DNA of 8,115 nt from JBEKVE01 sp049514335 (lineage in GTDB: Bacteria; Actinomycetota; Acidimicrobiia; Acidimicrobiales; UBA8190). The stretch is from the NCBI GenBank assembly GCA_049514335.1, contig JBEKVE010000138.1, positions 1 through 8,115 on the forward strand. Reading direction: 5' to 3'. The notes below the pieces were generated by a model that saw nothing but the letters and a program-made list of their open reading frames with translations, was not told where the DNA came from and made no database searches. This document shows positions 1 to 5,860 of this stretch, one piece after another. Each line of letters begins with the position of its first letter. The stretch's first letter is position 1. Both the position numbers and the translations under genes were made by a program.

Positions 1-1671
1 ACCGTTGTCGGTCTTGTCGGGGCGATCGCCGGTTTCGTGCTCGGCCTCGGCGCCTGGCTCGCCTACCGACCGAGCCTGGAGCAGAGCTCGCACCACGTCA
101 TCGGAACGTGGGCGCTGTCATGGACCGTGGTCATCGCCGCCATGCTGCTGGCAGTCGTGGCTGCGTTCTTCGCAGCGTCCAGACCGGCTCGGGCGATCAC
201 CAAGATACCGATCGTCCAGGCACTGTCCGGCCGGCCGGCACCGCCCCGCCAGATCCACCGTTCGGCCATCCCGGGCATCGTCTTCCTGGTTCTCGCATTC
301 CTCCTCCTGGGCTACTCCGGTGGCACCAACAACGGCAACGGCAGCGGTGGCGCGCCCGAGCTCCTCCTCGGGCTCGTTCTCCTCATCCCCGGCCTGATAC
401 TGCTCGCCCCGTTCTTCCTGTCGTTGGCTGCGCGCCTCGGACGCCGCGCGCCCATCGCCACCCGACTGGCACTTCGAGACTTGGCTCGATACCGGGCACG
501 CTCGGGGTCGGCACTTGCAGCGATCAGCGTGGGCGTGCTCGTCGCCGTGATCGTCATGCTCGCCGCCGCGGCCCGCTACGGCAACGTCCTGGACTACGCG
601 GGTCCAAACCTCTCCGCCAATGAGATCGCCATCCACTCCAACACGCCGCCGCCGGTGGGGACGACCATATTCACACCGAACGGACCCCAGGTCGTCAAGC
701 ACGCTCCACCCGCCGCCACCCCACAAGACCTGGCGACCCACGCGGAGGCGATCGCCAGAGGGCTCGGGGCACAGCTCATCCCCCTCGACACCCCCAACGC
801 GAGCCTCAATGCGAACCAGGGCGGCCGCAACTGGAACGGGCAGATCTACGTCGCCACCCCGCAGTTGCTACGGGTGCTTGGGATAAAGCCATCCTCGATC
901 GATCCGAACGCCGATGTCTTGAGCTCGCGGCCAGGCCTGTCAGGGGTCTCGGGAATGACGTTCACGTGGGGATCGAGCAGCGGGAACGGCCCCGTCAATT
1001 CCGGTCAGGGGCCGCCGACGCAGTCGGGCTGCACCTTGGCGAACGACTGTCTCGCCCACCCTGTGATCCAGTACGTCGGCGCTCTTCCGGCGGGAACCTC
1101 GGCGCCGAACACGGTGATCACCGAGCACGCCATGAAGAAGTACCACATCCAATCGGGCACGAGCGACTGGTTGGTGCAGGGCACCCAGGCTTTCACTGCC
1201 TCCCAGATCAGCAGCGCGCAGCTCGCCGCGTCGACGAGCCAGCTCTCGGTCGAAGCCAAGAACGATCAACCATCCTCGTTCGCCGTCATCAGCTGGGCGA
1301 CGATCTTCGGCATCGTGATCGCCCTTGGCGTGCTCGGCATGTCGGTCGGGCTCGTCCGCAGCGAGACGGCAAGCGATCTCCGCACACTGGCTGCGACCGG
1401 TGCCTCGAGCTTCACCCGCCGCACGCTCACCGCCGCGACGGCAGGGGCGCTCGGCTTTCTCGGCGCGCTTCTCGGCGTCGGCGGAGGCTATATAGGCATG
1501 ATCGGCTGGCTCCGGAGTAACTCGTTGAACGGAGGGATCGCCGCGCTCAAGAACATTCCGGTCGCCGATCTCCTCCTCATCCTCTTCGGAATGCCGGCGT
1601 TCGCGGCGATCGTCGGCTGGCTCTTTGCGGGCCGCCAGCCATCGGCGATGGCGCACCAGGCGATCGAGTGA
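1..1671 (+). CDS. FtsX/MacB-type ABC transporter permease, C-terminal part (5' end outside window)
   Basis: The frame is open from base 1 to the TGA at 1669-1671, giving 556 visible residues with no start, so the gene begins upstream. Hydrophobic segments lie near visible residues 5-21, 42-60, 90-106, 122-145 and 172-191. A soluble, Gly/Ser/Thr/Pro-rich extracytoplasmic region follows at roughly 195-425, with one close Cys pair (GCTLANDC). Three more membrane segments lie at about 427-451, 476-502 and 521-543. The stretch reading ALSGRPAPP after the second segment and LALRDLARYRARSGSAL before the fifth are typical of the two-module FtsX permeases of actinobacteria. Such permeases pair with a LolD/MacB-like ATPase for export or extracytoplasmic mechanotransmission; the ATPase would be expected upstream, outside the window. 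Substrate unknown. The family call is firm; the specific role is not determinable. Confidence 0.87.
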   Translation, partial: TVVGLVGAIAGFVLGLGAWLAYRPSLEQSSHHVIGTWALSWTVVIAAMLLAVVAAFFAASRPARAITKIPIVQALSGRPAPPRQIHRSAIPGIVFLVLAFLLLGYSGGTNNGNGSGGAPELLLGLVLLIPGLILLAPFFLSLAARLGRRAPIATRLALRDLARYRARSGSALAAISVGVLVAVIVMLAAAARYGNVLDYAGPNLSANEIAIHSNTPPPVGTTIFTPNGPQVVKHAPPAATPQDLATHAEAIARGLGAQLIPLDTPNASLNANQGGRNWNGQIYVATPQLLRVLGIKPSSIDPNADVLSSRPGLSGVSGMTFTWGSSSGNGPVNSGQGPPTQSGCTLANDCLAHPVIQYVGALPAGTSAPNTVITEHAMKKYHIQSGTSDWLVQGTQAFTASQISSAQLAASTSQLSVEAKNDQPSSFAVISWATIFGIVIALGVLGMSVGLVRSETASDLRTLAATGASSFTRRTLTAATAGALGFLGALLGVGGGYIGMIGWLRSNSLNGGIAALKNIPVADLLLILFGMPAFAAIVGWLFAGRQPSAMAHQAIE

Positions 1672-1708
1672 GCGACCTCGAGAGAACCGGCTTGATGTCA
1701 CACGGGGC

Positions 1709-1752
1709 TGCCACGATGGCACAGTGGTAGTGCCTGCCCTGGGCGCTGCCCA
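1709..1752 (+). other. Cluster of short, partly competing hairpins after the permease gene
   Basis: Just downstream of the permease stop, TGCCA (1709-1713) can pair with TGGCA (1717-1721). The overlapping GGCAC (1718-1722) can instead pair with GTGCC (1730-1734), so the two hairpins exclude each other. A third small hairpin, TGGGC-GCT-GCCCA, lies at 1740-1752. No T-run follows any of them, so they are not convincing intrinsic terminators. They could act as a transcript end or stabiliser, or be chance pairing in GC-rich DNA. Confidence 0.3.
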
Positions 1753-1786
1753 TCACGCGTTGGCTCGCCAAATGTGACGAAGATGT

Positions 1787-1835
1787 GCGGCGACCTTCGG
1801 GCATAACATCGGGCCCGATTAGAAGCGGCGACCTT
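1787..1835. promoter_or_regulatory. Candidate operator: 11-bp direct repeats flanking a 12-bp palindrome
   Basis: GCGGCGACCTT occurs exactly at 1787-1797 and again at 1825-1835, 38 bp apart start to start. Between them, at 1808-1819, is the perfect palindrome ATCGGGCCCGAT. A weaker relative of the repeat (GAGCGACCT) lies at the end of the permease gene near 1668-1676. The block sits 88-136 bp upstream of the start of the secreted-protein gene, a sensible place for a regulator site. No convincing -35/-10 pair was found. The repeats are seen directly; the function is inference. Confidence 0.4.
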
Positions 1836-1909
1836 GAAACGTGCCCACCGGAGTCAAGAGCGGAGTCATCCGGAAGCGTCGGAGCGTTTGGTCATGAGAC
1901 ACAAGTGAA

Positions 1910-1915
1910 AAGGGG
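1910..1915 (+). promoter_or_regulatory. Ribosome binding site deciding the start of the secreted protein
   Basis: AAGGGG lies 7 nt before the ATG at 1923. It picks this ATG over an in-frame upstream ATG at 1785. The upstream start would add 46 polar residues in front of a normal signal peptide and has no comparable site before it. Confidence 0.65.
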
Positions 1916-1922
1916 CGGCGAG

Positions 1923-2399
1923 ATGACGGTCTCTCGGATTCGTAGCTACTTCCTCCTCGGCTGTGCACTGTTTGCCGTGGTCATCCTCACGGGTACTGGT
2001 CTGGCATCGGCAAAGAGGGCTCCCCAACCAAAGGCTCACGCGACACCGCACACGAACCTGACAAACGGGGAGACAGTGACGGTGACGGGGTCGAACTTCG
2101 TTCCTGGCACGCAGGTCTACGTCGTACAATGCAGCAAGGGAATCAAAGGGAAGAATACTGCGGTCTCCGGTGAGCCCTACTGCGGGATTTACAACTACGA
2201 CATCGTCACAGTAACGCCCACCGGCGCCATTCCTTCAGGAACCACATTCACGGTCTACACAGGCGACGTAACGGTCAATGGCACCACATGTGGCACGAGC
2301 ACGACGGACAAGGTCTGTTATCTCGGAGTGGGGGACGCCCAGAACGATAAGGACGATTCGGCGCTAGCGAGGATCACCTTCGCTCTACCCAAGCCGTAG
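1923..2399 (+). CDS. Secreted neocarzinostatin-fold-like small protein
   Basis: A 158-residue protein. Residues 1-30 form a signal peptide: basic start (MTVSRIRS), hydrophobic core at about 9-27 and an Ala-Ser-Ala cleavage site before Lys31. The mature part (about 128 residues) resembles the neocarzinostatin/macromomycin immunoglobulin-like beta-sandwich. It has GETVTVTGSNFVPGT (49-63) followed by VYVVQC. It also has four cysteines, at 70, 87, 123 and 132, arranged like the two disulfides of that family, and a closing segment CYLGVGDAQN...ALARITF matching the family's CQVGLSDA...VAISF ending. Classical members bind enediyne chromophores, but many actinobacterial relatives occur outside enediyne clusters and have no known ligand. 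No enediyne genes are visible here, so chromophore binding should not be assumed. GC content (about 58% by rough hand count) is below that of genes to the right. It appears to be a single-gene unit. Confidence 0.75.
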   Translation: MTVSRIRSYFLLGCALFAVVILTGTGLASAKRAPQPKAHATPHTNLTNGETVTVTGSNFVPGTQVYVVQCSKGIKGKNTAVSGEPYCGIYNYDIVTVTPTGAIPSGTTFTVYTGDVTVNGTTCGTSTTDKVCYLGVGDAQNDKDDSALARITFALPKP

Positions 2400-2481
2400 C
2401 GTGCCATAGCGTCAGCCTCACACCCTGCTCAAGTACGGCCCCTACGCCGTCCAGATTCAGTGATCCGTCCAGGGGCCCTTT

Positions 2482-2538
2482 CGGGCGGGCTCTCGCCCGT
2501 AAGCGACCCGCTTCCTCCCGTCTGACCTGGGACTTTTT
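2482..2538 (+). terminator. Hairpin array and T-run between the secreted protein and the converging tRNA
   Basis: Three stem-loops lie in succession: CGGGCG (2482-2487) with CGCCCG (2494-2499); AAGCG (2501-2505) with CGCTT (2509-2513); and a weak TCCC (2516-2519) with GGGA (2529-2532), the last followed by CTTTTT (2533-2538). The five T residues are unusual in this GC-rich DNA and fit intrinsic termination of the rightward transcript. The first two stems are symmetrical and could also stop the leftward tRNA transcript. The stem next to the T-run is short, so the call is tentative. Confidence 0.42.
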
Positions 2539-2614
2539 GGTGGGCGCAGCAGGACTCGAACCTGCGGCCTCAGCCGTGTGAAGGCTGCGCTCTAACCAGC
2601 TGAGCTATGCGCCC
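2538..2614 (-). tRNA. tRNA-Val (anticodon CAC), CCA encoded
   Basis: On the minus strand the whole cloverleaf can be traced. The acceptor stem is GGGCGCA (2614-2608) with TGCGCCC (2548-2542). The D-arm is GCTC/GAGC with loop AGCTGGTTA. The anticodon arm is CAGCC/GGCTG with the seven-base loop TTCACAC, giving anticodon CAC. A five-base variable region follows, then the T-arm GCAGG/CCTGC with loop TTCGAGT. The discriminator base is A (2541), followed by CCA (2540-2538). All stems pair perfectly. CAC reads the valine codon GUG, common in GC-rich genomes. The gene converges with the secreted-protein gene and diverges from the HD-GYP gene. Its promoter to the right was not recognisable. Confidence 0.95.
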
Positions 2615-3001
2615 CTGCTCCCATCCGGGGACTCCCTCTTGGCTTCAGCCCGCGAGGTGCCTGACCGGAAAAGGCTCGTCAGCTTACCGCCCTGCCGGGA
2701 GCGGGCACGTTGGCGGCCGGCCGCCGGGGAGCTGCAGACCGTCGCTCCAGCTGGGCCGACCGCCTTGCGCCGGTATGTGCGGCGGGCGCCGGGGGCGGAC
2801 GGGCAGGCAGCCGCTGGTTCGAGTGCGGCCGCCCCGGTCGGAGGGCATCGGCGCAGGTGAGGTGGGGCGGATTCAATCCGACGTGCCGAGACGCCGATAG
2901 TCCACCGAGCCCCCGCCGTGGCTCGTGGCCCTGCGCTGTCCATCGACGGGCCTCGTAGGCGGTGGTGACGGCGACCCGGACACGAGGTTGAAGGCCCGAC
3001 C
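2615..3001. other. 387-bp non-coding stretch between divergent tRNA-Val and HD-GYP genes
   Basis: No convincing coding region was found on either strand; the short frames here lack family-like sequence and are broken by stops. In the frame of the following gene, a TGA at 2966-2968 closes the reading frame just before the GTG at 3002. The stretch must carry the promoters for both flanking genes, although no clear -35/-10 pair is visible. It contains a perfect 14-bp palindrome GGCGGCCGGCCGCC (2712-2725) and the hairpin block at 2848-2928 listed separately. GAAGG at 2990-2994 is a likely ribosome binding site 7 nt before the GTG start. Confidence 0.6.
2848..2928 (+). promoter_or_regulatory. Candidate structured leader or operator upstream of the HD-GYP gene
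   Basis: TCGGCGC (2848-2854) can pair with GTGCCGA (2883-2889, one G-T pair). This encloses the near-perfect palindrome CGGATT-C-AATCCG (2868-2880). A second hairpin follows: CGAGCC (2906-2911) with GGCTCG (2920-2925), extended after a one-base bulge by CCA (2902-2904) with TGG (2926-2928). The block is 74-154 nt before the start codon. The AT-containing palindrome is the more distinctive part and could be a DNA operator rather than RNA structure. It does not match the cyclic-di-GMP riboswitch consensus as I remember it. Confidence 0.3.
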
Positions 3002-5296
3002 GTGAGAACCAACAAGGGGTTCGGGGAGGCGCCCGCCGATCGCTGGCGGAGCCGGCCCGCGCTCGCCGCGGCGGTGAGCGTCACCGCGTTCGTGGTGCCG
3101 GTCTGTCTGGCCATCGCGTCGGCCACCGCCACCGCCCACCTCCTGCCCCGTCCTCATGGCGTCGGAGCAACGCTCGGTTGGTGGACGGCGGTCCTCGCCG
3201 TCCCGACGGCGGTGCTGATGGTGACCGGGCGTCTCGCCCGCCGCGCCCTCCCCCTGGCTGTCCTGTTGAAGATGACGATGGTCTTCCCCGACCGCGCCCC
3301 CAAGCGTCTGGCGGTGGCGAGACGCGCCGCCAGCACGCGCGACCTGGCCCGCAGAGTGGAGCAGGCCCGGACCATGGGGATCGAGGGCGAGCCCGTGCGG
3401 GCCGCGGCGGGGATCCTCTCCCTGGCGGGCGCGCTCAACGCCCACGACCGACGCACCCGGGGGCACGCCGAGCGGGTGCGCGCCTTCACCGATCTGATCG
3501 CCGACGAGCTCGACCTCCCCACCGCCGACCGCGACCGCCTGCGGTGGTCGGCGCTCCTCCATGACATCGGCAAGCTGGCCGTGCATCCCGACATCCTCAA
3601 CAAGCCGGGCGCGCTCGACGACGCCGAATGGGAGGTCATGCGGAACCACCCGCTCGAGGGGGCCAAGCTCACCGCGGCGTTGACTCCGTGGCTGGGTCCG
3701 TGGGCGGACACGATCGCCGAGCACCACGAGAAGTTCGACGGCACGGGGTATCCCCATCAGCTGCGGGGGGAGGAGATCTCGCTCGGGGGCCGGATCGTGG
3801 CTGTCGCCGACTGCTACGACACCATGACCGCCACCCGGTCCTACAAGCGACCCATGAGTCCCGAGGCGGCCCGGGCCGAGCTCGCCGCGTGCGCCGGTGC
3901 GCATTTCGACCCTCGGGTGGTGCGCGCCTTCCTGGACGTGTCAGTGGGAAAGATGCGCGCCGTGGCCGGTCCGATCGCATGGGTCGGCTCGCTCCCCTTC
4001 GTGAGCGGGGTCCCCGGGCTGGGCCAGGTCATGGCGTCGTTGGCCCGGGTGGGCGCGGCGGCCGTGACGGTGGCGGGGGCCGTCACCGTGGGAGTGGTGC
4101 ACCGCTCCGGACCGGCGACCCCGACCTCCGGCAGCGTGGCGCTGTCGGAATCTCGCCTGGGCTCGGTGCCCGGTGGACCGACGACCGCCACGGGCAGCAC
4201 CCTCCACCACGGCCAGGGCAACGCCACCACGAACGGCCAGGCTGGCGACTCGGGGAAGGGCGGGCGCCACGGGACGGTCTCGTCGGGTGACGGCGGCACC
4301 GGCGGTTCCTCTTCCTCGGGGACCTCGGGAGCGCCCAGTGGAGCAGGGACCGGCGTCGGGACGACGGGTGACACCGGCACCGCTGGTACAGAGAGCGCAG
4401 GCACGGGGAACACCGGCTCCGGAGGGTCGTCGGGGACGGGCACGAGCGGGACCGGAGGCGGGTCGGGTTCGGGCAGCAGCGGCTCTTCGGGATCGGGGGG
4501 CGGCTCCTCGGCGCACGCTCCGTCGGCCCCGAGCGCCGTGGTGGCGACGGCGGGCAGCGGGCAGGCCACCGTTACCTGGTCCGCTCCGTCAAACGGAGGG
4601 AGCGCCATCACCTCCTACACCGTGACGGCCATGGTCGGGGGCGTGGCCCAGGCGTCGCACACCTTCGCCTCCTCGGCCACGACCCAGGTCGTCACCGGCC
4701 TCACCGACGGCTCGGCCTACACCTTCGTGGTGGTCGCCACCAACGCCGTGGGCTCTGGCCCCGCCTCCCCCGCGTCGGCCGCCGTGACTCCTCTGGCCGC
4801 CACCCTCACCATCAGAAACGGCGGGACACAGGCCGGTCGGGCCGAGCAGGGCGACCAGATCGTGGTGTCGTTCTTTCCCGTTCCGGCCCCCGGCGCGTTG
4901 TGCGCCGGCTGGAGCACAGCGTCACACCCGGAGCTGCTCGGACCCAACGTTGTCGTGAGCGCCGACCAGCCCTCGTCCGGGGACGACACGGTCACCGTGA
5001 CGGACACCGCCGACTGCAGTGGAGGCTTCCACCTGGGATCGATCGACCTCGGACAGCGGGGCTACTTCACAGGCAGCACCTCCTTCGGCGGAGCGACGCT
5101 GTTGTGCAACGGCCTGCTCAACCTGACCGGGTGCAGCAGCATCCAGTGGGACGGCGTGCGGACGTTGACGATCACCCTGGGCCAGGACACCACCACTCAG
5201 CCCGTGCAGGCGGCGACGAGCACCGCCGTGCTCACCCCTGATCCGGCGCTCGGGCTCCCGGGGACGGTGAGCGGCACCAAGGAGGAGAACTTCTGA
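3002..5296 (+). CDS. Membrane HD-GYP phosphohydrolase with extracellular Gly/Ser stalk, fibronectin type III domain and C-terminal Cys domain
   Basis: A 764-residue protein with a GTG start. Hydrophobic segments lie at about 20-46 and 57-76, then a cytoplasmic linker. The HD-GYP domain covers about 135-320: AHDRRTRGH (147-155), HDIGK (187-191), His216, HHEKFDGTGYP (241-251), GRIVAVAD ending at Asp270, then YDTMTATRSYK. All expected metal ligands and the GYP signature are present, so an active phosphodiesterase for cyclic-di-GMP or a related dinucleotide is likely. A third membrane segment lies at about 345-367. A Gly/Ser/Thr-rich stalk (about 375-508) follows, then a fibronectin type III domain (about 509-597). 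An unrecognised beta-rich domain (about 598-740) has cysteines at 634, 672, 702 and 711. Two segments before and one after HD-GYP put the enzyme inside and the tail outside. The receiver gene starts 75 nt downstream and may be its partner. Confidence 0.9.
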   Translation: MRTNKGFGEAPADRWRSRPALAAAVSVTAFVVPVCLAIASATATAHLLPRPHGVGATLGWWTAVLAVPTAVLMVTGRLARRALPLAVLLKMTMVFPDRAPKRLAVARRAASTRDLARRVEQARTMGIEGEPVRAAAGILSLAGALNAHDRRTRGHAERVRAFTDLIADELDLPTADRDRLRWSALLHDIGKLAVHPDILNKPGALDDAEWEVMRNHPLEGAKLTAALTPWLGPWADTIAEHHEKFDGTGYPHQLRGEEISLGGRIVAVADCYDTMTATRSYKRPMSPEAARAELAACAGAHFDPRVVRAFLDVSVGKMRAVAGPIAWVGSLPFVSGVPGLGQVMASLARVGAAAVTVAGAVTVGVVHRSGPATPTSGSVALSESRLGSVPGGPTTATGSTLHHGQGNATTNGQAGDSGKGGRHGTVSSGDGGTGGSSSSGTSGAPSGAGTGVGTTGDTGTAGTESAGTGNTGSGGSSGTGTSGTGGGSGSGSSGSSGSGGGSSAHAPSAPSAVVATAGSGQATVTWSAPSNGGSAITSYTVTAMVGGVAQASHTFASSATTQVVTGLTDGSAYTFVVVATNAVGSGPASPASAAVTPLAATLTIRNGGTQAGRAEQGDQIVVSFFPVPAPGALCAGWSTASHPELLGPNVVVSADQPSSGDDTVTVTDTADCSGGFHLGSIDLGQRGYFTGSTSFGGATLLCNGLLNLTGCSSIQWDGVRTLTITLGQDTTTQPVQAATSTAVLTPDPALGLPGTVSGTKEENF
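4289..4510 (+). repeat. Low-complexity Gly/Ser/Thr-coding tract (surface stalk)
   Basis: Residues 430-503 of the HD-GYP protein are almost only Gly, Ser and Thr, with motifs such as GTGGSS and SGSGG recurring irregularly. There is no fixed repeat unit, so it is low-complexity rather than a tandem array. Such tracts act as flexible spacers lifting a surface domain off the membrane and may be glycosylated; they are also prone to length change by slippage. The stalk sits between the third membrane segment and the fibronectin domain. Confidence 0.75.
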
Positions 5297-5371
5297 GCCG
5301 GCGCTCCCCGTCACCGCAGCCTGCGACCGATTTTCCCCCTGTCGGCCACCCCGGGCGCACGACGGCGCACC

Positions 5372-5857
5372 GTGCACCGTTCCCACTGGTGGATGCTACG
5401 GGGAGGAGTGCTCACCGGGATCGAGCGCGACGACTGGGAACCTCCTGCCTGGGCGCGGCTGCGTGCCGCCACCCGGGAGGCCAACGGTCGCCGCAACGCC
5501 GCCACCGTTCTCGTGGTCGACGACACCGAGGCGGTCCGGATCTCTGTGGCCGAGGTGCTTCGCTTCGTGGGCTACACCGTCATCGAGTCCGGCGACGGCC
5601 ACGACGCCCTGCGCCTGCTGCGCACCATGCGCTTCGACGCGGTGGTGCTCGACCTGTGCATGCCAGGTCTCGACGGTATGTCCCTCCTCGCCGCCGTGTC
5701 CCGACCGCCCCCCGTCGTCATCCTCTCCGCCTACGAGCCCGAGCTGGCCGCCACCCACAAAGCGCCGACGGTGCTCATGCACCTGCGCAAGCCGGTCCCG
5801 CCCCAACGGCTCATCGAGGCGGTGTCGCTGGCCGTCGAGCGCGCCGGCGGGCGCTGA
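5372..5857 (+). CDS. Stand-alone response-regulator receiver (REC) protein
   Basis: A 161-residue protein from the GTG at 5372. The receiver domain covers about residues 44-156. It has VLVVDD with the acidic pair Asp50-Asp51, the phospho-acceptor Asp94 in VVLDLCMPGLDG, the switch Ser119 in VVILSAYEP, and the conserved Lys140-Pro141. No output domain follows, so it is a CheY/Spo0F-like single-domain regulator that must act through a partner. The first ~43 residues are Trp- and Arg-rich and not part of the fold. The start is uncertain. An ATG at 5393 and a GTG at 5408 are in frame, and the best ribosome-binding-like sequence (GGGGAGGA, 5400-5407) abuts the 5408 GTG and is too close to serve it. 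It follows the HD-GYP gene by 75 nt, probably in the same transcript. REC and HD-GYP are often fused in one protein elsewhere (RpfG type), which supports a functional pairing. Confidence 0.9.
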   Translation: MHRSHWWMLRGGVLTGIERDDWEPPAWARLRAATREANGRRNAATVLVVDDTEAVRISVAEVLRFVGYTVIESGDGHDALRLLRTMRFDAVVLDLCMPGLDGMSLLAAVSRPPPVVILSAYEPELAATHKAPTVLMHLRKPVPPQRLIEAVSLAVERAGGR

Positions 5858-5860
5858 GGG

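Noticed and set aside
1785..1922. Upstream ATG extension of the secreted protein
   Set aside because: It would put 46 polar residues before a typical signal peptide and lies across the repeat/palindrome block; the ATG at 1923 has a proper ribosome site.
1953..1964. Leu-Leu-Gly-Cys at residues 11-14 of the secreted protein as a lipoprotein box
   Set aside because: It sits at the start of the hydrophobic core and is followed by more hydrophobic residues, and an Ala-Ser-Ala site lies at the proper distance, so ordinary signal peptidase cleavage fits better.
2407..2463. Short frame between stops at 2407-2409 and 2461-2463 encoding a tail such as LLKYGPYAVQIQ, considered as an integrase or other gene remnant
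   Set aside because: Only 17 codons, no start and no recognisable motif; cannot be supported.
2712..2725. GGCGGCCGGCCGCC palindrome as an operator
   Set aside because: In DNA of this GC content such a G/C-only palindrome is easily produced by chance; mentioned only as part of the non-coding stretch.
2811..2829. GGTTCGAGT flanked by partly complementary bases, resembling a tRNA T-arm
   Set aside because: The stem has a mismatch, and no acceptor, D-arm or anticodon arm can be placed around it.
2873..4611. Long minus-strand open frames opposite the HD-GYP gene (2873-3904 and 3841-4611)
   Set aside because: They are low-complexity, Arg/Gly- or Pro-rich, and mirror the codon bias of the real gene, whose HD-GYP motifs are intact on the plus strand.
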